NCBI RefSeq assembly: GCF_030143245.1
Contig: NZ_JARJNS010000010.1
Location: forward strand, 32,594 to 96,593
Length of the DNA stretch: 64,000 nt
Direction of reading: 5' to 3'
Source: Rhabdaerophilum sp. SD176
Lineage (GTDB): Bacteria > Pseudomonadota > Alphaproteobacteria > Rhizobiales > Beijerinckiaceae
A model generated the notes under the pieces. That model did not search any database, was not told the origin of the DNA, and saw only the letters and a list, made by a program, of their open reading frames with translations. The position numbers and the translations under genes were made by a program. Of this stretch, positions 26,274 through 35,463 are shown piece after piece; the first letter of the stretch is position 1, and every line of letters begins with the position of its first letter.

Positions 26274-26747
26274 TCAATCCATCGTATCGCGATACTCAGG
26301 TGGAATGACATCCGCCGAAATGAGTACCGTTGGCACATTGCCCTTGTTTTCCCACCAGTGTCCCTGGAAATCTCCGAATTCCGGTGTGTGCTGGTTGGCC
26401 TTGTGATGGATGGGCACCGAACAGAAGCTGCTGTGTTCCCAGATTTCACCCGAAATGATGTAGACAATCGAAGGCCTGTCATCGTGGTAATGGGTCGGCA
26501 CGAAGCCGCCGGGCTGGATGGTCAGCCGGCGCATCCGCAGCAGGAGATCGCCGACCTTGCGCCAGCCCTCCAGCTTGATCTCCGCAAGCGTTTCGCGCTT
26601 GAGATGTTTTTCGGGGATGTCGTCCAGCTTTCGCGGCTGCTTCAGCACCTTGTCTGCCGGGCAGCCATCAGCCCGAACGGCAGTCGCGGTCGCGCTGATC
26701 CCGATTGCAAGCGCAAGTCCAACGATCCGGGTAAGGGTCAAAACCAT
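26274..26747 (-). CDS. Exported cupin-domain protein
   Basis: A 157-aa protein with a signal peptide (VGLALAIGISATATAVRADG) and a single cupin: MRRLTIQPGGFVPTHYHDDRPSIVYIISGEIWEH provides the first motif with two His, and FGDFQGHWWENKGNVPTVLI the second. It probably binds a metal in the periplasm; the activity is unknown. It is divergent from the NTF2-like gene with 244 bp between, which contains an ATAGC-N5-GCTAT repeat. Confidence 0.82.
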   Translation of the reverse strand: MVLTLTRIVGLALAIGISATATAVRADGCPADKVLKQPRKLDDIPEKHLKRETLAEIKLEGWRKVGDLLLRMRRLTIQPGGFVPTHYHDDRPSIVYIISGEIWEHSSFCSVPIHHKANQHTPEFGDFQGHWWENKGNVPTVLISADVIPPEYRDTMD

Positions 26748-26879
26748 CGCAATGTCTCCAGCTTGACTGCCGGCCCAACCCAGCAGCGAGGCACAGGATC
26801 GAACCCCTTCGATCGAAATGGAAATGCCGGCTGTCTAACGGTTCGATAGCTGTTTGGCATGAGTGTTCGCACGGGGAGC

Positions 26880-26894
26880 ATAGCCGAGCGCTAT
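26880..26894. promoter_or_regulatory. ATAGC-N5-GCTAT inverted repeat, LysR-type operator candidate
   Basis: ATAGC-CGAGC-GCTAT lies between the cupin and NTF2-like genes, about 98 bp upstream of the latter. It has the same arms and spacing as the repeat at 21315-21333. A LysR gene lies 2 kb downstream. The rest of this 244-bp gap holds no gene. Confidence 0.45.
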
Positions 26895-26991
26895 CAAAAC
26901 CAGACCATCTTGGCATGCCCCCGGGCGCTCGCATTCTGGCATTGTGGTCACCACGGAAACCGCCGTGACGGACCTGCGAGGGAGACTGCCG

Positions 26992-27453
26992 ATGGATCGT
27001 CGTCTTGTTGTGCTGGGCCTTGGTGCCCTTGCTCTGCCAGAGGCCCAGGCCTCGCCGGCAACAGCTTCCGAATCGGCGGTGAAAGCGCTCTATGCACGGT
27101 TCGTGGACGCACAGAACCGGCGCGATACCGCCGCCGTCCGGGTGCTGCTGCTCGATTCGCCGCGGTTCCTCTGGGTCAGCGACGGCAAGCCGTTCTGGGG
27201 ACCAGAAACGATGATCGAACGCATGAGCGCCTTCCAGAAGGCCGAGATCTGGGAGGTCACCCCGGCTTTGGACCGCGCGCGCGTGATCGACGTTGCCCCC
27301 GACGCGGCCTTCTTGTTCCAGCCGCTGACCCTGAGACTGGGCCCGAAAGGCAATCCGAATTCGATCGACTTCCTCGTCAATGTCCTGACCGTGCGACAAA
27401 GCGGGGAATGGCGGATCGCGGCACTCTTCACGACCGAAGAAAACCCGAAATGA
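26992..27453 (+). CDS. NTF2-like / SnoaL-like domain protein, exported
   Basis: A 153-aa protein. The N-terminus has a short hydrophobic segment (MDRRLVVLGLGALALPEAQA) that looks like a signal peptide. The rest is an NTF2-like cone (AVKALYARFVDAQNRRDTAAV, SDGKPFWGPETMIERM, NVLTVRQSGEWRIAALFTT). GGGAG upstream supports this start over an ATG at 26944. Function is unknown. It precedes the MFS exporter by 7 bp and is probably in its operon. Confidence 0.78.
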   Translation: MDRRLVVLGLGALALPEAQASPATASESAVKALYARFVDAQNRRDTAAVRVLLLDSPRFLWVSDGKPFWGPETMIERMSAFQKAEIWEVTPALDRARVIDVAPDAAFLFQPLTLRLGPKGNPNSIDFLVNVLTVRQSGEWRIAALFTTEENPK

Positions 27454-27460
27454 GGCTCCC

Positions 27461-28675
27461 ATGACCGGAACGCTCATGCCTTCGCCATCGCGACCGGCTG
27501 TCGACCCGCGCGTCATTGCCACGCGAGGGCACGGCTTTGTCATCGCCGCAACGGCCTTCCTGACGCTGGTCGATCTCTTCGCGGTGCAGTCGGTTCTGCC
27601 GAACCTGGCCATCCGGTATGCCGTCAGCCCGTCCGAGATTGCCGTCGCGGCGAATGCCTGCACGCTTGGCATGGCGTTGGCCAGTCTCGCGACGGCGATC
27701 TGGGGCGGCGGCATCAACCGGCGCTTCGGCATCACCGCCAGCCTGACCCTGCTGGCCCTGCCAACCGCCGCCCTGGCCATTGCTCCGGATCTGCTGGTCT
27801 TCACCGCGCTGCGGGTCATCCAGGGCGCGCTTATGGCCTCGGCCTTCACTTTGATGCTTGCGCATCTTGGCGAGCATTTCTGCCCTGTATCGCGCCCGAT
27901 TGCCTTCGCTGCTTTCGTCACCGGGAATGTGCTGAGCAATTTCATCGGCCGCATCGTCTCGGCCAATGTGGCGGATCTTTATGGCATCCCGATCACCTTC
28001 CTCGCCTTTGCCGGCCTGAATCTCGCCGGTGCGGCTCTTGTCTGGCATACGGTCCGGCATGAAACCGGGACAGGCGGGGAAGCGGAGCCCGCTCCAGCCG
28101 GGGCCTGGCGCCGGCATTTGGCCCAACCCGCCCTCCGCGCGGCCTTTCTGGTCGGCTTCCTGATCCTGTTCGCCTTCATCGGTGTCTTCAGTTTCGTGAA
28201 TTTTGTCCTGAGCCGCCCGCCGATCAGCCTGTCGACCATGGCAATTGGCTGGATTTACCTCGTCTTCCTGCCGGCCTTGCCGACCACGCTGATGATGGGG
28301 CGCCTGATCGCGCGCTTCGGTGCGCGCCGGTCCATCCAGGGCATGCTGCTCCTGGCTCTGCTTGGATTGCCTCTGCTGGCGCTGGCGGATCTCCGGGCCA
28401 TGCTGGGCGGTCTCGTCCTCGTCGCAATCGGCACCTTCGCTGCGCAGGCCGGGGCAACGGGCTTCGTGTCGTCCGCCGCTACGGAGGCCAAGAGCACCGC
28501 CAGCGGGCTCTATCTGGCTTCCTATTTCTCGGGCGGAATCGTCGGCAGCTGGATCCTCGGCATCGTATTCGACCGGATGGGCTGGCATGCCTGCCTCATC
28601 GCGATCGCCCTGGCCCTGGCTTGCGCGGGCCTCGTCACTCGCCAGTTCGCGCCCCGCACCGCATCCACCGCCTGA
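27461..28675 (+). CDS. MFS transporter
   Basis: A 404-aa protein with 12 predicted helices of the major facilitator superfamily. The sequence opens with LVDLFAVQSVLPNLAIRYAVSPSEIAVAANACTLG-type family features (split here at helix 1/loop), has GINRRFG between helices 2 and 3, a long central loop near residue 205, and LIARFGARRSIQGM between helices 8 and 9. It resembles drug or metabolite exporters. It follows the NTF2-like gene closely and is followed, 180 bp later, by a LysR gene that may regulate it. Confidence 0.9.
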   Translation: MTGTLMPSPSRPAVDPRVIATRGHGFVIAATAFLTLVDLFAVQSVLPNLAIRYAVSPSEIAVAANACTLGMALASLATAIWGGGINRRFGITASLTLLALPTAALAIAPDLLVFTALRVIQGALMASAFTLMLAHLGEHFCPVSRPIAFAAFVTGNVLSNFIGRIVSANVADLYGIPITFLAFAGLNLAGAALVWHTVRHETGTGGEAEPAPAGAWRRHLAQPALRAAFLVGFLILFAFIGVFSFVNFVLSRPPISLSTMAIGWIYLVFLPALPTTLMMGRLIARFGARRSIQGMLLLALLGLPLLALADLRAMLGGLVLVAIGTFAAQAGATGFVSSAATEAKSTASGLYLASYFSGGIVGSWILGIVFDRMGWHACLIAIALALACAGLVTRQFAPRTASTA

Positions 28676-28854
28676 CAGGTCCATCTTGATCTTTCTCGCG
28701 AATTCTTGATCGGCCATTCATCGCTGGGGGTGGTACCACGTGTCTCCATCAAATGCGGTCGTTTACACGCATCAATCGGCGACGAGTCGGTCGGCAGGCC
28801 CAGCCGGATTTGCGGCCGTTGCGATGGGAGCGACAGGACAGGAGTGCATGCCCG

Positions 28855-29730
28855 ATGGAAATGCATCAGATTCGCTATTTCCTGGCCGTGGCAGAGACGC
28901 TGAATTTCACCCGTGCAGCTGAGCGCAGCCACGTTGCCCAGCCCTCATTGACGCGGGCGATCCAGAAACTGGAGGAGGAACTCGGCGGACCTCTCCTTCA
29001 TCGCGAGCGCGGAAACACGCACCTGACCGAGCTTGGCCATCGATTGCTGCCCCACCTCCGCTCGACCTATGAGGCGGCGCAATCAGCCAAGGCGCTCGCG
29101 CGGCAATTAAGCCTGGGAGAGCGGGCTCCGCTTCGGCTCGGCATTGCGAACTCGCTCGAGACGGCGCGGTTCCGGGGCCTGCTCGATCAGGTCCAGATGC
29201 AGGTGAACGGTATTGAACTGGCCATGCGGAAGGCCTCCGGGGACATTCTGCTCGAACAGGCTGTGATCGGGGCGATGGATGTGATCTTCCTTTCCCGACG
29301 GGAGCAATTTCCGGATCGCGTGCGCAGCTGGACGATTTTTTGTGAGGCCTGGATGGTCCTCATTCCGGAACGGCACATGCTTGCCCAGCAAACGGAGATC
29401 CATCCCGATGACTTCGAGGGGCAGGATCTGATCGACCAAATCACGTGCTCCGATCGCGCTGCATTCCTGGAGATTCTCGAGCAACAGGGGATCCGCGTCA
29501 GACCAAGGCACACGGTTGACTGCATCGAGGATCTGCAACAGCTCGTTGCCATGGGCCTCGGGCTCGGGATTGTCGGGCAGCATGTGCAGCCCATCCCCGG
29601 CGTGGTCGCAAGGCCGCTTTGCCACGGAAGCTTCCAGCGTGAGGTGGTCGTGGCCATTGTGGCCGGCCGGCAGTTCAATCGCGCAACGGAGCTTTGCGTC
29701 CGTCTGGCCCGGATGCACGGAGCTTCCTGA
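28855..29730 (+). CDS. LysR-family transcriptional regulator
   Basis: A 291-aa regulator. Residues 3-62 are the winged helix-turn-helix (HQIRYFLAVAETLNFTRAAE, QPSLTRAIQKLEEELGGPLL), followed by the two-lobed effector-binding domain. I start it at 28855, where GGAG lies 10 bp upstream; a reading from 28753 has no such support. Candidate targets are the two ATAGC-N5-GCTAT sites at 21.3 and 26.9 kb and the adjacent MFS gene; this is inference. It converges on the nucleotide-sugar dehydrogenase gene. Confidence 0.92.
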   Translation: MEMHQIRYFLAVAETLNFTRAAERSHVAQPSLTRAIQKLEEELGGPLLHRERGNTHLTELGHRLLPHLRSTYEAAQSAKALARQLSLGERAPLRLGIANSLETARFRGLLDQVQMQVNGIELAMRKASGDILLEQAVIGAMDVIFLSRREQFPDRVRSWTIFCEAWMVLIPERHMLAQQTEIHPDDFEGQDLIDQITCSDRAAFLEILEQQGIRVRPRHTVDCIEDLQQLVAMGLGLGIVGQHVQPIPGVVARPLCHGSFQREVVVAIVAGRQFNRATELCVRLARMHGAS

Positions 29731-29773
29731 TCGGAACCGCCATTCCTGATGATCCGACTGGAAAGCGATCCTG

Positions 29774-31114
29774 TCAGGCCTTGACGATATGATCACCTGT
29801 CAATCCGCGCGAAGCCATCGCATTGCGCGTGTCGACGACCAATGCGGCCGATGTCGCAATCATCGCATAGTCGATGGCGTCGTGATCGGTCGCAATCAGG
29901 ACAGCGTCTGCCTCCGCGATCGTTTCGGCCTGCAATGGCACGGACATCATGCCGGCCAGCGCGGCATGCTCCCGCGTGGGCGGGATGACCGGGACAAGCG
30001 GGTCGTGATAACGGACCACCGCGTCTCGCCGTGCCAGCAATTCCAGCAGAACCAGTGCGGGACTTTCGCGCATGTCGTCGATGTTCTTCTTGTAGGCGGC
30101 TCCGATGATCAGGATGCTGGCACCCTTGAGGCCGCGACCGGAGCGCCGATCCAGCGCTTCCGCCAATCGGTTCACGACATGCTGCGGCATTGCCGTGTTG
30201 ATCTCGCCGGCCAGTTCGATGAAGCGCGTCACAATGCCGAACTCGCGTGCACGCCAGCTCAGATAGAACGGATCGATCGGAATACAGTGCCCCCCGAGCC
30301 CTGGCCCGGGATAGAAGGGCATGAAGCCGAACGGTTTGGTCTTCGCGGCATGGATGACGTCCCAGACATCGATCGACATGGCATCGAAGACGACCTTCAA
30401 TTCGTTTACCAGCGCGATATTGACCGATCGGAAGATGTTTTCCGTGAGCTTGACGGCCTCGGCGACCGCCGGGGAGGAAACCTCGACAACCTCCACCACC
30501 AATGCACGGTAAAGCGCTGCGGCGAGCTGCAAGGCCTCCGGCCCATCACCGCCAACAACTTTCGGGATATTGGCGGTGCTGAACCGCGCGTTTCCCGGGT
30601 CCTCGCGCTCGGGTGAAAAGGCAAGAAAGAAATCTGACGCAACCGACAGCCCAGACCTTTCGAGGATTGGCCGAACAACCTCTGTTGTCGTGCCGGGCCA
30701 GGTCGTCGATTCCAGCACGATCAGTTGCCCGCGGCGAAGGCGCGCCGCGATTGCCTCAACAGTTCGCACGACGTAGGTGAGATCCGGATCCTTGTTTCGC
30801 GTCAGCGGTGTCGGCACCGCGATCAGGATCGCATCCGGCTCGTTCAGGCGATCAAGATCGCTTGTTGCTACAAAACGACCGCTTCTGATCGCGGCTTCCA
30901 TCCGTGAATCCGGAATATGCGTGAACATTGCCCGGCCGGAATTGAGCTGCTCAACACGCTGCCGGTTGATATCGAAGCCGAGAACCGTGAGGCCGGCTTC
31001 GGCCGCCGCAAGCGCCAGTGGCACGCCGACATAACCGAGACCAACAACCCCCACGGTGAAATCGCGCCGCTCGATCTTCGAAAGCAGGCTTTCAACCAGA
31101 GAAGGGTTCGTCAT
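29774..31114 (-). CDS. Nucleotide-sugar dehydrogenase (UDP-Glc/UDP-HexNAc 6-dehydrogenase family)
   Basis: A 446-aa NAD-dependent enzyme oxidising C6 of a UDP-hexose or UDP-HexNAc to the uronic acid. It has the N-terminal Rossmann fold VGVVGLGYVGVPLALAAAEA, VPTPLTRNKDPDLTYV, STTWPGTTTEVV, FSPEREDPGN, the catalytic Cys in GPGLGGHCIPIDPFYL, and GAAYKKNIDDMRESPAL. These features favour the WbpA/TviB-like branch over classical UDP-glucose dehydrogenase. The start MTNPSLV has AAAGG upstream. It should supply an acidic sugar for the neighbouring glycan genes and shares its strand with the polysaccharide lyase. Confidence 0.9.
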   Translation of the reverse strand: MTNPSLVESLLSKIERRDFTVGVVGLGYVGVPLALAAAEAGLTVLGFDINRQRVEQLNSGRAMFTHIPDSRMEAAIRSGRFVATSDLDRLNEPDAILIAVPTPLTRNKDPDLTYVVRTVEAIAARLRRGQLIVLESTTWPGTTTEVVRPILERSGLSVASDFFLAFSPEREDPGNARFSTANIPKVVGGDGPEALQLAAALYRALVVEVVEVSSPAVAEAVKLTENIFRSVNIALVNELKVVFDAMSIDVWDVIHAAKTKPFGFMPFYPGPGLGGHCIPIDPFYLSWRAREFGIVTRFIELAGEINTAMPQHVVNRLAEALDRRSGRGLKGASILIIGAAYKKNIDDMRESPALVLLELLARRDAVVRYHDPLVPVIPPTREHAALAGMMSVPLQAETIAEADAVLIATDHDAIDYAMIATSAALVVDTRNAMASRGLTGDHIVKA

Positions 31115-31201
31115 CACGCTGCCTTTGTTGCTCCGAACGCCTCCGGGCATTCAGGCCGCCAGTCGCTGTCCTGCCATGCCCTGACGTTCAGACCAAGAGG
31201 G

Positions 31202-32179
31202 TCAATTGCTCTTTTGTGCTGCAGCCATTGATGCGCACAGCGCCTGCGAGGCCACGTCGATGCAGGACCCGGAGCGCCGGAAATTGTCGTAATAGAGCGT
31301 CCACTTGTCAGGCCGCCCTGCGCGGTAGGGTCCGAACTTGAAATACTGGGTCTTGTCGAGGCCCGGACCGCGGTGGCCAATGGCACCTTCGACCGTTGCC
31401 ACCCATTTGCCATTCGCGGCGATCTCGATCCGGCCGTTTCCGGCCGGGTCCGGCTTGACCATGAAAACATAGTCGATCCACCCACTCGACGCTTTCGGCC
31501 ATTCGCCGCCCCTAGAAATCGTCCGGATGTTGGTTGCACATCCCGGCAGCTCCTGTGCCGCAACCTCCAGTCCAGCCTCCATCGCCACCGTTGCACGCAC
31601 CTGCCTGTGAGCGTCGGGCGCGGCGGCGGGGGATTCATGTTCGAGGCAACGGTTCAATCTCGGCGACACGCCTTTGGGGGCGTACGTGGCTTCATCGCTG
31701 ACGACCGTCGCGATCAATCGCCCCCTCGACAGGCGCAACGCAAGGAAAGGCGAATAATTTCCATCGGCCCCTTTCAAGATTTCGCGCTTCCATTGCGCCA
31801 TGACAAGACGATGGTCTTCCTGCGGGATGGGATCTCCGAGCCGAAACGAAAAGGCGTACCAAAGCGGCCGGTCATAGGGCGCCAGAATGTCCGGCTTTTC
31901 CCAGACCTCCGCACGTTCCGAGCATTCGGTGCCGGAAACGGCACAGCTGGGCACGACCGAGAGTTCCAAGGCCTGCTTTCCGCTTTTCACGACATCGCTC
32001 TGAAAGCGGACAACTCCCTTCGCCTGTTCTTTGTTCATTTTGTAAAACAGGCCACTGTCTTTGGAAAAATCATTAAATTCAAAGTTATCAGACAGCAAAG
32101 ACTGCCATTTTTCTTGGGCATGAGCGCCAAAAACGGCCAACGACAACATGGCGATCACGGAAAAAAGTCTCACTGGCAT
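31202..32179 (-). CDS. Exported polysaccharide lyase, heparin lyase I-like
   Basis: A 325-aa secreted protein with signal peptide MPVRLFSVIAMLSLAVFGAHAQ. It has the jelly-roll lyase pattern: DNFEFNDFS, SERAEVWEKPDILAPYDRPLWYAFSFRLGD, HRLVMAQWKRE, SSGWIDYVFMVKPD and the final LYYDNFRRSG. These match the bacterial polysaccharide lyase family related to heparinase I. It would cleave uronic-acid-containing glycan, fitting the dehydrogenase gene 87 bp downstream. It is divergent from the ABC exporter-like gene with a 145-bp shared promoter region. Confidence 0.82.
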   Translation of the reverse strand: MPVRLFSVIAMLSLAVFGAHAQEKWQSLLSDNFEFNDFSKDSGLFYKMNKEQAKGVVRFQSDVVKSGKQALELSVVPSCAVSGTECSERAEVWEKPDILAPYDRPLWYAFSFRLGDPIPQEDHRLVMAQWKREILKGADGNYSPFLALRLSRGRLIATVVSDEATYAPKGVSPRLNRCLEHESPAAAPDAHRQVRATVAMEAGLEVAAQELPGCATNIRTISRGGEWPKASSGWIDYVFMVKPDPAGNGRIEIAANGKWVATVEGAIGHRGPGLDKTQYFKFGPYRAGRPDKWTLYYDNFRRSGSCIDVASQALCASMAAAQKSN

Positions 32180-32324
32180 CGATCCCTCGATCTGTCTGTT
32201 GCGTCTATCTGCTCATACGCTCACCCATTTTACACGGGATCGTGACAGAATCCCATGGCGAGCGCAGTTGACTTTATTCCATGCATATTGCCATTTTTTT
32301 GCAACGTATAGGGGGTCGTTCCGC

Positions 32325-35027
32325 GTGGAGCGTGCATTTTTCGCCTACGTTTGGCAGCACAGCCGCAAGGAACAAGTGATTGTTTTGTTGCTTGTTGCCT
32401 TGTCTTTGCCGACATACTGGCTGTCGCTCGATCTGCCGAAGCAGATTGTCAATGACGCGATACAGGGCAAGGCGTTCGCGGCTGGCGTCGAAGAAATTGT
32501 GGCTTTGCGCTGGACTATTCAGCTTCCCGCCTTTCTGGGAGGGCAGACGCTTGCAGTTTTCGAAGGGGTGACTGCAAACCAGGTCCAGTATCTCTATCTT
32601 CTCAGTTTTGCCTTCCTGTTTTTCACATTGGTCAATGGTGGATTCAAGTATTTCATAAATATCCGAAAGGGTGTGCTTGGCGAAAGATTGCTCAGGCGTT
32701 TGCGGTTTGACCTGTTTTCGCGCGTCATGCGTTTCAAGCCCGAAGCGTTGCGAACAACAAAATCTGCCGAAATTTCAAGCATGATCAAAGACGAGGTCGA
32801 ACCCATCGGCGGGTTTTTCGGAGACTCGTTCATCACGCCAGTATTTCTGGCCACCCAGGCCTTGACGGCTCTGTTATTCATTTTCATGCAGGACTTCCTG
32901 CTGGGCTTTCTGACGGCGTGTATCCTTGCCGTCCAGGCCTTGATCATTCCGCGGTTGCGTAGAGAGCAGCTTCGACTGGGGCGCTTGCGGCAGCTTGAAT
33001 CGCGCAAGCTCGCCGGCCGGGTCAGCGAGATGGTCGATTCAGCCACACTTTTCCGGAATCATGGCGTCATCCCTTTCTATGCTGCCGAGATCGGAGACCG
33101 GCTTGGCCTGCTTTTCCGCATTCGGTTTGACCTTTACCGGCGCAAATTCTCGGTAAAGTATCTCAACAATCTGCTGGCCCAGGTGACACCGTTCCTGTTC
33201 TACACATTGGGGGGCTACCTCGCCCTCAATGGGAAACTGGATATCGGCCAGCTCGTCGCGGTCATCGCCGCCTATCGTGACCTGCCCACACCGGTCAAGG
33301 AACTGATTGACTGGGATCAGCAGCGTGCCGATGCGATCGTCAAGTTCGAACAGGTCATCAAGGCCTTCTCGCGCGACCTGCTGCCGGAGGAAACGCCGCG
33401 TGAAGAGGTACAGGCGGTCCTGACGGATGGGAAGGGACCCATCCGCCTTTCGGGCCTGCGCTACATCGACCGACGCGGTACCCTGCTTCTGGATCAGCTG
33501 ACCACGACGATCGACCGTCCTGTCCATCTGGCGTTGGTGGGCCCGCCAAGCAGCGGCAGCCTTGTCCTGCCCAAAGTCCTCGGCGGCCAGGTCTCTGATT
33601 TCACAGGTGGCATCTGGATTGGTGACCGGATGCTCGGGCCGCTCACCGAGCCGACGACAAGCCATATCTCCTATCAGGGCAGTGATCCGGCCATTCTGTC
33701 CGGAACCATCCGCGAAAACATCGTCCTCGGAGCACGCCGCGGCACGGCGCCCCCGAACAATGCCCTTCGTTCTCTCGACGAGCACGAGCAAAGAGAGGCG
33801 ATCCGCACCGGCAATCCGGGCTATTCCGCCGCGCAGGACTGGTTCGATTATGGCCGGCTCGGCATCGACGGACCGGCACAACTCGACATGCTTGTCGTCG
33901 AAGCTCTGAAGGTTGTCGGCGGCTTCGACAGTGTTTTCCTGGCAGGCCTGCGGGGGCCTGTCGGCGACAATGTCGAGCCGGATATGTGTGTCCGGCTGGT
34001 CGATGCGCGAATGGCCCTTCAGGATCGGCTCGAGAGTTTGGGCCTCGCGCCGCTGGTCGAGGTCTTCGAGGCGAGCCGGTACAATTCGCTGGCAACGATC
34101 CGGGAGAACCTGCTGTTCGGTTCGCCCGTCGGACCGCGGTTCAGCGAGGAAAACCTGGTGCGGGACCCCTATGTCCGTTCCGTTCTCTCGGCCGAGTCCC
34201 TGGCCGAGCCTCTGGTGTTGATCGGCCTCAAGATCGCCGAAACGGTGCTTGATGTCATGGCATCTATCCGCCCGGGCAGCGCGTTGCTGGATCGCTACGC
34301 CGCGTTTGACCTCTCGGATCCAGAAGCTCTCCAACGGGATTGCGAGGAGATCCGGCTGCGCGGGTTCTCGGCGGCCAGCCATGGCGCTCGGCAGAACCTG
34401 ACGAGGCTGGCCATGAACTATGTCGAGCCGAAGCATCGCCTCGGGCTGATCGATGAAGCATTCCGGGCCCGCCTCCTGCGCGCCCGGATCAGTTTCAGGA
34501 TGTTCCTGTCAACCGCGGCCCAAGGCTCGATCAGTTTCTATGACCGGGGCTCGGTGATTCCGGCCATGTCAATCGAAGACAACCTGCTCTTCGGACGCAT
34601 TGGCACGCATATCGCTGGTGCATGCGAACGGCTCGAGGCGACCCTTCAGACCATTCTGGAGGAGAGCGGACTGGACCGGTTTGTGGTGCAGCAGGGCCTT
34701 GGCCGGGAGGTCGGACCGGGTGGCCGCCTGTTGACCCCCGAGCAGCGAGCAACCATCGCCCTGGCGCGGAGCATCCTCGTCAAGCCCGATATCCTTGTGC
34801 TCGACCAGGCATTTTCTGCGTTCACGCCACGTGATGCCGCGCAGATCCGACAAAACATCCTTCGGAATTCCAGCGGCCGGACGCTGATTGTCACGCTTGG
34901 GGATGACGAACCTCTTGACGGGTTCGAGCGCGCCCTTGTCTTTGAAGGCCCGCGGGTCGTTGCCGACAAGCGCCTGCCCGAAACCGAGCAAGGTGGAGGC
35001 CTGAAGGATAATCAGGCAGCCGAATAG
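32325..35027 (+). CDS. ABC exporter-like protein with degenerate, expanded nucleotide-binding domain
   Basis: A 900-aa inner-membrane protein. GTG at 32325 with AGGGGG at -15 to -10 is chosen because the protein then starts at VERAFFAYVWQHSRKEQ, next to helix 1; an ATG at 32148 would add 59 unlikely residues. Residues about 15-330 are an ABC exporter membrane domain. The ATPase region is abnormal: Walker A reads GPPSSGS (about 406, no Lys), the signature LLTPEQRATIALARS (about 803), Walker B ILVLDQAF (about 823, Gln for Glu), and no H-loop His. Three xIxxNLLFG-like copies (about 462, 591, 748) and 300 extra residues lie in between. It heads a seven-gene operon. Confidence 0.85.
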   Translation: MERAFFAYVWQHSRKEQVIVLLLVALSLPTYWLSLDLPKQIVNDAIQGKAFAAGVEEIVALRWTIQLPAFLGGQTLAVFEGVTANQVQYLYLLSFAFLFFTLVNGGFKYFINIRKGVLGERLLRRLRFDLFSRVMRFKPEALRTTKSAEISSMIKDEVEPIGGFFGDSFITPVFLATQALTALLFIFMQDFLLGFLTACILAVQALIIPRLRREQLRLGRLRQLESRKLAGRVSEMVDSATLFRNHGVIPFYAAEIGDRLGLLFRIRFDLYRRKFSVKYLNNLLAQVTPFLFYTLGGYLALNGKLDIGQLVAVIAAYRDLPTPVKELIDWDQQRADAIVKFEQVIKAFSRDLLPEETPREEVQAVLTDGKGPIRLSGLRYIDRRGTLLLDQLTTTIDRPVHLALVGPPSSGSLVLPKVLGGQVSDFTGGIWIGDRMLGPLTEPTTSHISYQGSDPAILSGTIRENIVLGARRGTAPPNNALRSLDEHEQREAIRTGNPGYSAAQDWFDYGRLGIDGPAQLDMLVVEALKVVGGFDSVFLAGLRGPVGDNVEPDMCVRLVDARMALQDRLESLGLAPLVEVFEASRYNSLATIRENLLFGSPVGPRFSEENLVRDPYVRSVLSAESLAEPLVLIGLKIAETVLDVMASIRPGSALLDRYAAFDLSDPEALQRDCEEIRLRGFSAASHGARQNLTRLAMNYVEPKHRLGLIDEAFRARLLRARISFRMFLSTAAQGSISFYDRGSVIPAMSIEDNLLFGRIGTHIAGACERLEATLQTILEESGLDRFVVQQGLGREVGPGGRLLTPEQRATIALARSILVKPDILVLDQAFSAFTPRDAAQIRQNILRNSSGRTLIVTLGDDEPLDGFERALVFEGPRVVADKRLPETEQGGGLKDNQAAE

Positions 35028-35040
35028 GGAGATGCGGTCT

Positions 35041-35463
35041 ATGTCCATTGATGACGAGGTATCACAACTCCAACGCTCGCCGATCTTCGCGAATGTCGAG
35101 CGTTCCCGGCTGAAATTGCTGGCACTCAACGCAGAGTCTGCGCTCTTTTCTGCCGGTGATGCGATCATCCAGATGGGTGGGCCCCCAGATGCGATTTATG
35201 TCGTGCTGACGGGAAAGGTCGGGATTCCCAACGGAGACATCGAAATCGGCCATCTCGTCGGTCTGGTCGGTGGTCTTCTGCGGCGGCCGCATGCGGTCAG
35301 CGTCCATGCACAGACCGCTGTCCACGCGCTTCGTTTGCCCATTTCAGTTTTCATGGAACTGATGGAGCATTGCCCGCAGACCGCTCTGGCCGTGATGCGT
35401 GAACTGGCCCGCCGGCTGAACGATGCCATGCGCGTGGCACTCGCCGTCGAGGTGACATCATGA
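35041..35463 (+). CDS. Small cyclic-nucleotide-binding-fold protein
   Basis: A 140-aa cytoplasmic protein consisting of one Crp-like beta-roll and a C-terminal helix, without a DNA-binding domain. LQRSPIFANVERSRLKLLAL and IYVVLTGKV are typical. The phosphate-binding cassette is altered: HLVGLVGGLLRRPHAVSVHAQ lacks the FGE Glu, so cAMP binding is not assured. AGGGAG fixes the start at 35041. It sits 13 bp after the ABC-like gene and overlaps the cyclase gene by 4 bp, strongly suggesting that it couples cyclic nucleotide level to the ABC-like protein. Confidence 0.82.
   Translation: MSIDDEVSQLQRSPIFANVERSRLKLLALNAESALFSAGDAIIQMGGPPDAIYVVLTGKVGIPNGDIEIGHLVGLVGGLLRRPHAVSVHAQTAVHALRLPISVFMELMEHCPQTALAVMRELARRLNDAMRVALAVEVTS

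Noticed and set aside
32148..32324. N-terminal extension of the ABC-like protein from an ATG at 32148
   Set aside because: It would overlap the divergent lyase gene start and adds polar residues. The GTG at 32325 has a good ribosome binding site and places the first helix normally.
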